Of a stretch of 64,000 nt of DNA, positions 11,281-24,294 are shown in pieces. Below the pieces are notes generated by a model. The model was not told the DNA's origin, made no database searches, and saw only the letters and a program-made list of their open reading frames with translations. A program made the translations under genes and the position numbers. The DNA lies in contig NBAZ01000017.1 of NCBI GenBank assembly GCA_002794735.1, forward strand, positions 434,001 to 498,000, written 5' to 3'. Each line of letters starts with the position of its first letter. Position 1 is the first letter of the stretch. Origin of the DNA: Pyrrhoderma lamaoense. Taxonomy: Eukaryota; Basidiomycota; Agaricomycetes; Hymenochaetales; Hymenochaetaceae.

Positions 11281-13347
11281 TTAGTCGTCTTCAACCCCGC
11301 CAAATATGCCGGACGTTATGGCGCTCGCGAAACTAGCAATGCCAAGAGTCCATCGGGTGCTAAGTTTAGATACAGATGGGGCAACTCCATTAGCGCCGAC
11401 GGCACCAGCGTCTACCCAGTCTTTCCAAGCTGCATACATCTGAATCGAAAACGCTTGTGCCTCTGGACTCTGGCTTCCTTCAACCGTGAAACTGTTTGGG
11501 TTAACAACGGGTGTCAACCAGCCATTAGAGTCAAAGTGGACCATCCCTTCAAGCGAGTCAGACGACACTGATGCATCAGGAGACGAGGAATCAGAAGTCG
11601 ACCAAAGTGCACGCCGGACAGTTTCCGCATTCGGTAAGTGATGATAGTTTTGTGTGAGTAATGCATGTCGGTAGACAGTAGCTGCGAGAAGCGCTGCAGA
11701 CGCCGCATCTACAAACGAACTATCATCATCTGCATAGTTTGTAAACATCCCATCATCGCGCTATTGTAAAGTACAGCAATTGGAAATATGTGTGAGTTAT
11801 TACTGGAAATAGAGTTTGATGACGGAGATACGATAACTTACTAGGTGATCATACATGGCGTTATGAATCTCGTTGATCCATCCGGTTAGATCGCCGATCT
11901 CATTAGACAGTGAATTGGCATATTGGCTGTTCTTTATCGTTCCTAAAACTCTGAGCATACCGGCAGCCGCCCATCCATTCCCAGTGCTCCAATGGCCTTC
12001 GTCCTGGAAGTCACTTCCAAAAAGTACATGCTTCCAGAGTCCACCAGCATCCTCATCATAAAGATACTGCCTATAGAGTTTAATTTGGTTGTATCCTCGA
12101 GGACCATACTGATGTTTTCCTTAACCACACCATAGTATGAGAGGAATGGAGGTACCATGTAGACGAAATCACTCCAGAGTTGAACCTGGGACACACGATG
12201 ACTTATTGCTCCGTCATCGGTGCGTGGACGTTATTCCATAAATATTCCATCTGTGCTTCTATAGCTGCGTCATAATCTACGGTATCGTTCGATTGCCCAG
12301 TCCAATTTGCAATGATTGCTGTGACACCAACAGACACGGATCACCGGCAGCACCATTATTAGGGAAGAAGCTCGGGGTGATGAAGTATCTGCTATCTTTG
12401 AGGCATTGACTACGACCTCTGCAATATTTTCAAGTACTACATCCAGTGAGTCTGGAGCTTCCGTGGACGGCGGCAAAGAAAAGGATGTATTTAACACAGA
12501 AAATGAAGGCGTATTGAGCTCGATGAGTGTCTGCTGACGAGTACCGATTTCCCAACTAGTCAATGCAATCGTTGTTAGTAAAAGCCAAACGAAGCACACT
12601 AAAATTACGATTTAAGTAATGAAGTCATTCTCGAGAAGCCCGGCGTTACCCGACCCTGATCAGCAATAGAAGCGTCGGGGCGGGAGGTGACACACTCAGT
12701 GAAATACACGTTAAATGTTCCTCGGAACACGACGATCTCCAAAAATACCCATTATACGGACACTTACTCCACCGAACACCGTGGAAGTCACAAGTCTAGA
12801 GAGATGACTGTGGGGTGTTACACATGGTGTTTGCACTAAGATAGTGAAACTTCGTGCTTGAGATCAGTTTCTCATGATGTCCCCCTTTCCAACCATAATT
12901 GTACTGCCAGAAGGCTGATGCTTATATCAAATAAGGCCCAAATGAATTGAATGAATGCATGAGTACAAGCCATCCAACCCCTCGGCGGTCTCTAAGCGGA
13001 AAGTACAAAACTTCTCATTCAAGCTAAGCTTCTAGCTCCTGGCATAGAATCTAATATCGGAGAAATATCTCAAACCCCCAAAACTGAACCCAACAACAAC
13101 AGAATTCCGCCGGGCTTATGTGCGACCATTAAACAAGCGACCAAGTCCCACTTCCGAGACTACTCAAAGCAATTGAAACTCACCTATGAGTGGCACCTTC
13201 AGCAAGACGCTGAACAAGAATAGCAACCTGGGAGTCCGTCAGGTTCTGTTCTGCCCTTGTACCGGAGAATGATAGAGAGAAAGCAAGGAGACCCGCAAGC
13301 AATACTGTGCTTGACCAAGTCGGCGGCCGACGTGCATGGCAAACCAT
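11281..13347 (-). pseudogene. Secreted six-hairpin glycosidase (GH88/GH105-like), reading frame broken in four places
   Basis: The gene reads on the minus strand as exons 13347-13184, 12555-11842 and 11760-11281. Exon 1 encodes a signal peptide (SSTVLLAGLLAFSLSFSGTRA, cleavage likely before EQN), then RLAEGATHSWEIGTR across the splice. The domain resembles basidiomycete six-hairpin glycosidases of the GH88/GH105 type, which act on unsaturated pectin-derived or related oligosaccharides: GVTAIIANWTGQ, AISHRVSQVQLWSDFVYM, EGHWSTGNGWAAAGMLRVLG and NYADDDSSFVDAASAALLA. In exon 2 the conserved frame is lost four times, near 12392, 12338, 12226 and 12096. Each break fits the loss of one base. Adding four bases makes the total a multiple of three (about 453 residues). 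Either the gene is dead or the consensus has deletion errors. Intron 1, at 628 nt, is over ten times the usual length here. The exact substrate is unknown. Confidence 0.75.
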
Positions 13348-15441
13348 GTTGATCCTCCTTGTAGATACTCGGTGGCCTACTGTTTCTAGTGCTCCAAACC
13401 GCAGCGCAGAATCAGATAGTGAACAGATGGATGGCTAACCAACGAGAGCGGGAGGGGGTATAGTGCTCGAGAAGGGGTGGACAAGCGTGGGGTAGTCAGA
13501 AAGCGGAATTTATACCATGGCTGGAGAGCAGATATATATAAAAAGTTTGTTTACTGAATATAGTAATTTATAATTCAACTGTGGTGTATGTAAAATACAA
13601 TCTTAGTATTAAGTGAAAAAAAAATGTTAATTGATCTGGATCAGTTCGGCCAAGAAACTGACTCCGAGTTCTAGACACACCATCCCTCCACGTTCATATC
13701 CCCCCCTTGGGGCTTTATCACTTTATTCTCTTCTTTTGAAATGTGGATAATATTATTTCATTGATACTACACCTGGAGCAGAGCTTTCCAGTTGTTTCCA
13801 GAATATGTTCATATATGATTATTTCATATTAAATTTCGATGTCATTTTTTTTCCCTAAATGATTATGGATATCATATGTTTTACCACATACCTGTATTAT
13901 AGAATGCCCGAAGAGTTTGAATCCTTTCCCAATTTGACCGAGCACATCATGATCATCGATCTAACTCTAAAAGCGTCAACACAGCATCATCAAATCAAAA
14001 TAGCCGTACGTTTTAAGAAAATTTTCCTTCTTGGACGACAATCGAAAACATACCGTTTAGCTCCATATAGCTGGGCCTGATTAAAAGATATCGGAATATA
14101 TCCGTGCTCGTTTTGAGTGTGGCGTAGTCGGCTGGACAAAGCTGATGTCTGTCTTGAGTTGTTGACTACCCGTTGCGGTCGTACACAAACAGATACGAGT
14201 TACCCGTCGACAAAATCATGAATCGTGACTATCTTTGTGCTTCTTCAAGGTAGCGAGAGAGTCCCTTGATTATTTTGTACAATATCATTCTTGCCCCAAA
14301 AAAAAATACGATACAAGAAGGCATGTACGACAGTGCGGGTTACTGCAACGACTTTTCTTTTACACACGCACAGACGGCCGGCACAGTTTCCTCGCGGTTC
14401 AATTACATATATCCTTCATAACATCCATGTCTTGTGCCTAACGCTCGGCGTCTTGGCCTCAACTCGGACTAGAACGGAGAGTGCCTTGGCTCACGGCTAT
14501 TTCCTGTATCTCTTTACTTTTAAGCGGGACTTGTATTAAACTTCTCTGTTGTCTCTAATAGTTACAGTAGGAGCTGTAGTAAGAAAATGACGAAACAATC
14601 CGAGTACATGTTGTCATGGATGTCCGCATATTCATATTTTCTGATCCGTCACTTTGAAGATCCACCAGATATGGCAATTGTTTTCCATACATGGCTACCT
14701 GCATTGCGAATACTTTGATGCGTTAATTATCGTTTCTTCAAGTTACTGATACAGCGGTACAGAAGTACTCGGTTTCTCCGACCACCGATCACGCAAATAT
14801 ACAATTCATGCAAAACGAAATATCAGGTTTCGTGTAATCAACAATCGAATACAAGATAAGTGCTAGATGAATAATAATGCTACGGAAAGAAAGAGTAGAC
14901 TTGAGAGGCAAAAAAGAGTCGCGTTGTTCAAGGATGATTCTGATGGATACACTGGGGGGATTAAGAACCTCCTTCTAAGTCTGGATATCCGAGCACCTTT
15001 TACACCAAACGGTATCGCTCATTGTAATAGTACATGTCATGTAGCTTGACCTAGTCAAAATCATATAATTGTAATAAGGTGAGGTACAGAATTCTATTTA
15101 TAGCATCAATTTAAGTAAGGAAGCTGTTGCTGAAGTGGCGTGCAAACAGTTTGTGTAATACTTTTTTTTTTCTAACTCGCACATTCTTAGTCGTTCAATA
15201 CTAGAGTAGCCATAGTCTTTAATACTTGTAATTAATTAATCGCATTCTCTCTTTAATTATTTGAAGAACCAACAAGAATCCTGTGAATGACTCGTTCAAT
15301 CACAATTTTGAGTCAAAATAGTTTCTCAGGGATCTTTTGCTCTGAGTCACATGAGTCGCGGAAAAGCTATATTTTCTTCTTCGATACAAAAGCTACACTA
15401 GCAAGACCAGATAAACTCATACTCTCCAGATAAAAACGAAT
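13348..15441. other. Divergent intergenic region, no gene seen
   Basis: This 2.1-kb stretch lies between the start of the minus-strand glycosidase and the start of ornithine carbamoyltransferase, so it should hold both promoters. The small frames at 14235-14539 and 14867-15049 show no recognisable domain, and I do not call them genes. Long A and T runs occur near 13615 and 15162. Confidence 0.4.
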
Positions 15442-16759
15442 ATGTCTGCACCAGTTTTCAAGGATTTGGCATATCGCCATCTAATGACATTGGCCGACCT
15501 TTCACCAGAGCAAATCACATATGTAACCCGTATAGCAAGGAGACTAAAAACCCAAAGCAGCAAAATCCTCCCTCTCCAAAGTTTTGAAACTCGCGAACGA
15601 AATTGGCAAATCAAAAGTTCAAGCCGACCCGTTCACCCTCCACAATCACTCAGGAATATGTCTGTCGGTCTTCTGTTCTCAAAACGTAGTACAAGGACAC
15701 GGTTAGCTGCTGAAACGGCTAGCAAGCTCCTTGGTGGACAAGCTATCTTCCTCGGAAAGGATGATATCCAACTTGGGGTGAACGAAACGCCCCGGGATAC
15801 TGCTATGGTAATGAGTCGGATGCTTCAAGGTATCTTCGCTCGTGTTGGTGATCATTCTGAAATTGAGGTGAGTCAGAAAAAAAAAAAAAAATATGATGTC
15901 TACGGACCGACACCGTTTCTAATAATAATCATACCTTACTTCTAAAAGGAACTCGCCGAATACTCCAAAGTTCCAGTTATAAACGCCCTTTCATCATTAT
16001 GGCACCCGACACAAGTCCTCGCTGACTTGATGACTTTGGAAAACTGCCGTGAATTCTGGGTGGACCCGACTGCGGGGAAGAAGCTGACCGGACAAGGAAA
16101 GCTTTACGACCGTTGACGATCGCCTACGTCGGAGATAGTGCAAACGTCTTACACGACATGCTTGTCACTTACCCTCGACTAGGACATACTTTACAAGTAG
16201 CCAGTCCCGACAACGCTAAATACCGGGCTCCAACGCCAGTATGGGACCGTGTCGTTGAATTAGGGTGTGACAAGAAAATTAGCTGGACTGCGGACCCACG
16301 TGAAGCCGTATCTGGTGCTGACGTTGTTATCACGGACACCTGGATCAGTATGGGTCAAGAGGCAGAATATGATGAACGTGTGAAAGCGTTTAATGGATAC
16401 CAAGTCACAGAGAAGTTGTGTGCTGAGGGCAAGGCGAATCCAAATTGGAAGTTCCTTCATTGTTTGCCTCGTAAGCAACATGAAGTAGATGATGAAGTGA
16501 GTATAGATAGGCCTTACATCGCTATGCTTGATTAATTTGATTAACTTATTTGTCTAACTTTCTCCTCTTAGGTATTCTATGGTAATCGTTCATTAGTATG
16601 GCCCGAAGCTGAGAACCGTAAATGGACAATCATGTCACTGTTCCAGTAAGTAACATCACTTGGTAATCACGAACGTATCTCTTAGCGATAACCATTTCTT
16701 TTAGCTTGATCATCGGCGGGGTGAATCTACAACAGAAAGAACCGTACCAACATCCGTAG
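15442..16759 (+). CDS. Ornithine carbamoyltransferase, mitochondrial type (arginine biosynthesis)
   Basis: Ornithine carbamoyltransferase joins carbamoyl phosphate and ornithine to give citrulline. Exons fit 15442-15867, 15949-16048, 16102-16496, 16572-16645 and 16705-16759, together 1,050 nt and 349 residues. The carbamoyl-phosphate loop is FSKRSTRTR, followed by [32 protein letters not shown] and the HPTQ motif. The second domain starts [16 protein letters not shown]. The ornithine-binding loop DTWISMGQE and the catalytic HCLPRK are present. The intron at 16049-16101 (53 nt, weak GTGAAT donor, GCTGAC branch site) must be removed, otherwise a stop appears at once. The stretch before RNMSVGLLF (about 15575-15650) fits the family poorly and could hide a further splice or indel. 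No clear mitochondrial presequence stands out, though the first residues are few in acids. The last exon gives an unusual short C-terminus. Confidence 0.93.
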
Positions 16760-18457
16760 CATAAAATCTACGTTTTACCTGATATAATCTTAAATCTATA
16801 GTGTGGCATAATACTGTTTCAATGACTTTAATAATATACAAATTAAATAGGGAACTACATGAATGAAAACAAGCATCAATAACCAAAGTTTCGATAATCT
16901 CTTCGTATCTAAGAAATTATGATACTCATTTCCGAGGATACATACCAAGTATTCTTATATTTCTCTGTCTTCACAGAATAACTCAATTCGTCTCTCAGAC
17001 CTCACAAAACAAAGTTTCAACAACTTCTACTCGCTTCCACTAACTCTTCCCTCCCCTGCTTATCTGTGATCCGCTCAATCTATTTTCATAAAGCTTAAGC
17101 GTTCAAATACCCATTTCGTACGAGGGAGGACGTTAAAAAAGGCCGATTCGTGCCGGGTTTGGACAGACGAGGACGAGCGTGACGGAAAGCGTGATTCCGT
17201 CGCGTTCGGGAAGTTAAGAAGGTGAAAATGGAGAAAGTCGTGACCCCCACTAAGTTATTGACTATGCGTGGTGAAACTATTATCATATCGAAGTGTGATG
17301 ATAGCGGTGGGTCCGAACTGCTTACTACTGCAGCTAGCTATTGTTGTTGCTAGCAGAGAGTGAAACTGCACCAAGTTTTAGCGAGGTGATCTATAGACCG
17401 TACCAATGGAAGGACTGGCTTGTGAGTATGGTACATGTATATCCTGATGCAGTGTTTTCGAAGACCAGTTCGCGAAGAGGTAGGAAGGAGATATCAGAAA
17501 GACATTGTCGGCGACTTGTATCTCATTTTCTCTGTCCACACGGTAATCATCACTTGCACGTACTCTAAACATCATCAGATGAGGAAAAATGGCGGCCGTT
17601 CGTCGTATCAGATAGCGTTTACACTCGATATCGTTTCAAGAAGAGGTACAAATCCACCAGAACTAAGGTATTAGGATAACGTTGCAGCCAGTCGATACGT
17701 TGCAGACGAAGCATACCTACTTTTTTCTCCGTATCCTTATTCAGAACAGGTATTCTGATGTATATCTATCTTCCCTTTGGATATAATGAGGTTAGTCCAC
17801 TATGCATCAGGCAGATCATTGCAAAGGCCATTGGTGTTTATTGTTGGACAGCATCATGAGGTGCACTGCAAGGGGACATTAGACCCTAGAGCTGACTAGA
17901 GGAGAAAGTGGTATTAATATCAAAATACTCTTCTTTCGCCTTCTTCGAAATGATAACAGAACGGCAAGGTAAAAGTGACCCTTCCAGAATTATACAGTCT
18001 AAGTCAGTCTGTATACTATTCCGTAAAAATGCATAGAAAATCATAGATAATGTTTCATTGAGTTAATGAGCTTAGCTATAGAGAATACTACATTAAGTGT
18101 ATTATGTATTACTGGAAAAACATAGATAGGAAGAAGAACCTTACATGCACTCTGATGTTACATGATTCGCTTCGAGGTCGGGAATTCAATATTCGGATCT
18201 TACAACTATATTATGTCATCTCCGCTATCTATATTTCCTTACCCCTAACTATCTCTATATGGAAGTTAGCAATGTTTATTTTCTTCTAAATCAAGGTTAT
18301 CGTTAAAACAATTTTTAGCCGCTCCGCGTTCATAGATAGCCATCTAATCTCTAACATAAAATTACATGATAGTACAGCTTCCCATCAAATGTGATACTCA
18401 ACGGTAGAAACAACTTCACATCCTGATAAACTTCAACTATACGTATATATAATCGTG
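16760..18457. other. Intergenic stretch, no gene recognised
   Basis: These 1.7 kb follow the OTC stop and precede the transcription-factor start. Small frames near 17095-17674 and 18104-18289 have no domain or family resemblance. The segment probably contains the OTC 3' untranslated region and the promoter of the next gene. Confidence 0.4.
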
Positions 18458-21400
18458 ATGCCCCCAATTCATTCATCAGGGTCATACAAGGAAGCACTTG
18501 GTGATGGGATAAGTGCCAAGCGTTTGAGGGGTGAAATATCATGTGCTGAGTGTAGACGGTAAGTATGATAGCCAATCTAATTTCAGGACACTGATACAAT
18601 CATCTCAATTATATATATCACTACATAGGCTCAAGTTAAGATGTGATAAAAAGGTGCTGAACGTTCTCTGTATTATAGGTATACTCAGATCTAACATTCT
18701 TTGAATTAGGTTCCTTGTGCTTCGTGTGTGAAAAGGGGATGTCAAGTCATCTGCCCAAATGGTTGAGTTCATTGTTAAACATTCGCAGTACCCGGAGAAG
18801 TTCTGACAATCTTCATTTGTCATAATACAGGGTCACTGACGTCAGGGCGAGGTTCACGGTACGATTCTTACATCTTCAAGATGAACTTGCCGATGAACAA
18901 GTGCTTAAAATTCTATATTCCAGGTACATCCTTGCAGACACTGAAGAATTGCACACGTCTCTGGCAAAGCTCAGTGAGCGAATACGTATGCTTGAAAATG
19001 CATTATCGTTAGAACGTTCTTTGCATTCTGTGGAACCTCACGAATTACTATCTCCTCATCTTCTTGAAATCAAACATATCAATACGAAAAGGGACATTAG
19101 CTCTGCAGAAGAGGCGGCAGGTACTGAGGTCAATAGGGATATACTACGTGCTTTTGGAGATCTCACTCTGTCAGAACGACAAAATGACGGAGAGGTACAT
19201 GTCATTTTATCTCTTCTTTCTTTGGGTACTGACTATATATATACCAGTCTCTACTTCTTGTGAGATATTTGTCGATATAATTCTTATGGAGATACTAATC
19301 AATAGTCTAGTCCCCTATTTACGAGGCCCTAGTGCGTGGTCCGTCCACAAAAGAAGCCTCTTATGGGGACTCATACCCTTCCCAAATCGCCCACCTGATT
19401 CAAAGTTTTCCTATCTCTTCAGCACCTTTTTCGAGACAAGAGTCCCAGAGGTTTATGGAGAAGTTCCTTCCTTCATACGAACACGCAACAGCACTGTGCG
19501 AAAGTTATCTGCAAACCACTGCTTGCTGGGTACGAGTTGAACGAGAGCAACTATTCGAGGAACTTTTGCCATCAGTATACAAGAGAGGGAGAAACTCACA
19601 GGGAGGTAGTCCATATCTACAAGATGATGAACGTGATATGGTGCATCCACATGAACTTGCTCTTCTATTCTCTGTCTTGCTCTAGGAGTAGCGTGTGACG
19701 TTACCCAGCCTCTTGACAGTCCAGAAGCTAAAATATACAACGATATGACTCGTGCGGCTCTCGGCTTACATTCTATCTTTGATCAAACAACCATTTCAAC
19801 TGTGCAAGCGTTAATGTTATATTGCGCTTTCGATATGTATTCCTTCCGAACCCCATCTCTTGACAAAACATGGAGGACAATAAGTGTCACTTTAACACTT
19901 GCTGCGAGTGTAAGCAACCTAGTGCAACTACCTTTCCATCAGCTAAAACAAAGCCATGTATGGATATGTAGATTGGATTACGTAGGCATTATCCGGTACA
20001 ACTACTATCAAGCGTAATAATTGTCTGACATCTGCCTAGACAAGGATCCGGACAGTCAGATTTTTGAGCCTAAAATAGCGCACCGTCGGAGAGCTTTATT
20101 TTGGGAGTTAAGGTTTTTGGACACTTGGAAGGTAACAGATATATTTTGAATAACACGTATACAGACAATTGACTATGGGCAACAAAAGTCGTTAGGGTCT
20201 GGAAAACCTCTAGGAGTCCATCCAGATGATGTTACCTGTCAGATACCATCAACGTCTACGGGATCCTTGTTTAACACTGATCTTACACCTGATTGTATGT
20301 GTCAATATTTCTGGTGCAAGCATCCACTTGATAATCATGCTTTATCAGTCTGGCAGTTAAAGCATAGGGTGATCCAAAACGTTTTGCTGAAATTCTGCGC
20401 TGCATTCAATTCGGCAAAGCTACTCAAATATGCTGACGTTATTGATCTCGATCATAAATTACACAACTTCCAGGAGTCTGATATATTCAAACATGGTCTA
20501 CTTCATATTCAAAGTGAAAAATTCCATGTCACTGAAGGTGTTCGAGTCTACCTTCATTACTATGTTTCTAGCATGATGAAAGACATGGGTTAGATTTCTC
20601 ACTGATTTGACGAGACCGAATGCTGCCTAACTTTGACTCATATTAGCCTTACAGCTGCTGCATCGTAACTTCTTTGCACGTGCCCTTATCGATAAGCCGG
20701 AAAATCCATACTCGAGTTCGTTTGCGTACTCCTTCAGACAAGCCCTTGAAAGTGCAAGTTCTCTATTACAAACCCTTCGAAAGCTATCCAAGGAAATACC
20801 CCAAGTTTTACTTCGCTACTGGTCAATTTGGGCTCACACGCTAACCTCTTGTGTAAGTCTCTGCCCTATCCCAAAGAAGATTTAGTATCTAATCCAGAAT
20901 TCTTTCGTTAAAGGTTGTTCTTGGATCTGTTGCGGTTAGAGCACCAACAATAGAGATAGCCCTACAAATATATGCGGAGCTTCTCTTATCCGTCGAATGC
21001 CTGAAGAAGGCCTTAATACATCCAGCCATCAAATCTAGCCTTGTAAGTCTTCTGGAAATACAAATGATGGACATATAGACTTGACTCTTATTGTTAATCA
21101 GCCCGTGATACAACGTTTGAGTGAGAAGGCACACGAAGAACTGAGCAAGGCCGGTAGAGATCCAGATACTATCCGAAAAACTCTGGCTTAGAAGTTGATG
21201 CCGACATAGCTGTTTATAGCAACTATCCGAGCACTCAAAACGATACGACTTTAAACTGGCCGGTGGATATGAAAACATCTTCAACAAAAACGACACTAAG
21301 CTCGTTCCTATTGCAAGGACTGAGAGAACCTTCTGTCTTCGCTCCAATAGATCCAAATCCTGATATTCAGTTCAACGTGCAAACTCATAATCGAAATTGG

Positions 21401-21705
21401 GACCCTCTTGATCCTGTTATCCTTAACGCAGCCAGCACCAACAACGTCATGGATACTGATAATTCCTACTCAATACTAATGGAAGGTACCGAATTCATTC
21501 TTATACATATATGACAGAGAACAAATAACGAATTTTTGTCATAGACCTAAACTTATCGATGTTGAATAACTCGAATTTCACGGACACGTTCGGGTTCTCG
21601 AACCACGGAGCGGCTGATCTAATGGACTTTGGAATTGCCGACAGTAACAGTCAAGGGACTGTTGCCTCCCTTCTCGCACAATATGGTTTAGGGTATGATA
21701 GATAA
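18458..21705 (+). CDS. Zn2Cys6 fungal transcription factor
   Basis: The DNA-binding domain is assembled from three exons (18458-18558, 18629-18653, 18710-18761) and reads CAECRRLKLRCDKK, then VPCASCVKRGC, giving all six zinc-binding cysteines. A heptad-like segment follows (TEELHTSLAKLSERIRMLEN), probably the dimerisation coil. The middle region resembles the fungal-specific transcription factor domain: HPHELALLFSVLALGVACDV, AASIGLHKDPDSQ and HRRRALFWELRFLDTW. Further exons fit 18831-18858, 18924-19194, 19311-19909, 19972-19981 (10 nt), 20040-20131, 20189-20588, 20647-20852, 20914-21042, 21102-21485 and 21545-21705. Near 19680 the conserved frame fails by one missing base. Near 21185 a second break is explained either by one missing base or by a 38-nt intron. 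With these the protein is about 806 residues. Target genes are unknown; it lies just upstream of the array. Confidence 0.85.
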
Positions 21706-22606
21706 GTTGGATGGAAATGTTCCAACAAAGTAACCGTAGTCAGGTTCCTATGAATTCTACACGAAAATTCTGGTTTTCTTGCTTTACTACCCTAGAAATC
21801 TATGATACATATATGTACTTATCTGCTTCTAATTAACTTATATTTCTTACTGCTAACAATGCTACTGCTCATATTTAAAGAGATGGAGTAGACCAAAGTT
21901 TCGCATGGAGTAGATGAACGTGTGGGCCTCAAATTTTGGGCCCTGAAGTGTCAATATGATATACCTTCAACCCTCCTTCGATCACCTTACTTTCCATTCC
22001 AAAACACCGCCCAACAGTAACGAAATTGATAATCCATTTGAACCAACTATTTCTCAGGCAAGGTATACTCACGTTTGTGACTGCAAAAACTGGTATCAAC
22101 AAGGTTCGGCTGACCGTTATATCAGTATCAGAATAGTAATCTTCGTTCAGAGACCGAAATGTTCGGGATTCGATGATGAGAGCCTTTTTACTCAAAATGG
22201 TTCTTTTCAAGCATCAGCCTCTAAGTATATTCATCATGAATCTTGCTTCTTCGAAGACGAGAAGGTATCAAGGATACACACACTCGAATAATACTTCTCC
22301 GGCAATAGAAGAGACCGCATTACTCCTACTTATCTATTATAGACCAGGAACACAGAATCTTCACATGAGATATAATTATCGTCCAGATAAGCACAGGCTG
22401 CTCCTTTGATTTATGTACATTAGTCAAGCTTCTCAGCTGGTGCATGTATCTCTGCGAGTAGAGTCGAAACATGAATATACAAATATTAACTTGAGTTCAT
22501 GGAGAAGCTTACCAGGAAGTTCGTTAATCTCAGTCGCGGTATTCGCATTGATGCTAAACGTCGTTTGGGACATAAACAACTGTGCAATTCACACAATTCT
22601 AATTAG
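21706..22606. other. Convergent intergenic stretch, no gene recognised
   Basis: This segment lies between the stop of the transcription factor and the stop of array copy B, which converge on it. Frames at 21929-22409 carry no recognisable domain. It is expected to hold two 3' untranslated regions. Confidence 0.35.
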
Positions 22607-24294
22607 TCAATGGATTAAGGTTAGCAATATGATAAATTTAGTTACCGAGTTTTGTCCTACAGTTACAGGCGCTACAAAGCGTGGAGAACTCAACGTGCGT
22701 GCAAATTCAAGATCATACGAAAGGCCACTCTCCTCATTGGCTTGCGATTCTCCGGCCTCCTTGAGCTTAATGAACATGCGGCTTCCAAGCAGACATAGAA
22801 AGCTAGGGCTACCAAGATAAATGATAATAGTTCCTTTGACAGTCTTGTCATTTATACCCGGATTGTTTTTTATAATGTTCAATACACTACAAACTAACAC
22901 TCTAATAAGAGAAGTTCAGCAGTGGCATAATATCGAAAACGTCACCGAAATACCACTCACGCGACATAGTATACGATCTGGTCTTTGATCATTATGTTTA
23001 CGATACGAGACCCTTTTGAACCAGATGATCTCCAGTGTTCTATTGCCTTTGAGAAGGCTAATACCAAAAGAATGAATCCAACAGTTGCACTGATAATCCT
23101 AGGAGAAAAGACTAGGTCAGATCGTCATGCATGACAGAAAATATGAAGGAGCGTTCACCAATCTACTGCTTGTAAGAGAGAAGCATCTCCAGTTGGTGTG
23201 ATGAATGCAGAACATTTTGCTATACCTTCAGCGAATACAAGAGGGTGGACTACGACCAAGTAGACATGAGAAAAAAACCATAAATAAATCATGCAAAAAA
23301 ACACACATTTTACAAGAAGGTAGGACTTGATGACAATTGCAGTCTTCACAGCTGCTTCGCCAACTATGATAAACTTGAGGGTTATGGACAAAACTCTACC
23401 TACTATGGTTAGAATATACAAGCCCGCCATGTGATACTCTTACTGTTCTCCCAGAGTGCAAGCACCCGTAGCATGAGAATATCTATCGCATATTTCAATC
23501 AATATAAGACCGAGTGCGAATGGAAAAGCTTACAATCTACTATAGTATCAACAATAATATCTGATTCACACTAGTATTAGCCTTCAGCTTTCTGTGAAAA
23601 GCTCCTGAAAACACACCTGAAATATTTCCCGCTAGCTGTCCAAAAAAACCTGGATTCATGAGAACATAAACTCGGTATAAACACAAAAACGTGTATCTAC
23701 ATCTGGACTGTGTTAGACGGTTCGTCACAAAAAAGAGTTCAGAGGATTACTCACTTATGCAAAGTCGGGTCTGGGGATAGAACTGGTAAAAAGTATAGAG
23801 ACTACAAGTTAGAGAGTACTAGAGATCATGATTCCACAAGTACTCACGAAATAGTCGAGTGATGGCTCCAAATATTCCAACATAGCGATTCTGAGAAAAT
23901 AAGTTTTGGTGCTTGAGCTATCGTGCTTCAAGTTATACTTACGGAGAAATATAAGATATGAGTTAGGTTATGCCATTGTCGAGTCTAGCACAGTGCCTGT
24001 CGTCAAGGCATTTTACTTATATCACAACTGATATGGGCTTACCCAACAGTATTTAACCTGATAGTATTGTGAATAATTACTCCACCTTTGTTACGATGAA
24101 AACCAGTATGCATGCTTACTTCACTGTCCATAGTGATAGCTAAATAGATTCTATTTAGTATGAGTTGTTCTAACTTTAATCCGAGACATACCAGAGCTAT
24201 AAACGAGGATAGAGCATAATGCAACCTGTATGCATTGTTCTATAAACTGAGCTCGCTTGAACTCTTGTATTTCAGGTGAATTGAAAAGGGACAT
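22607..24294 (-). CDS. DUF6533-like multi-pass membrane protein, array copy B
   Basis: This array member reads on the minus strand and begins MSLFNSPEIQEFKRAQFIEQ at 24294. The first-exon ending YDT of the sister copies is YSS here, followed by AITMDSE. The next short exon reads VKYCW instead of the usual IKYFW. The block FILLVLAFSKAIEHWRSSG, the loop IKDQIVYY, the core GSPSFLCLLGSRMFIKLKEA and the tail SSPRFVAP are all present in the family order. Many small introns interrupt the gene, as in copy A. It is a predicted membrane protein of unknown function. The changed DUF6533 residues suggest relaxed constraint or a specialised copy; no frame break was seen in the exons I checked. Confidence 0.7.

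Noticed and set aside
16049..16115. Apparent stop and frameshift in the middle of ornithine carbamoyltransferase
   Set aside because: A 53-nt intron (16049-16101) with a GCTGAC branch site removes it, and the total coding length becomes a multiple of three.
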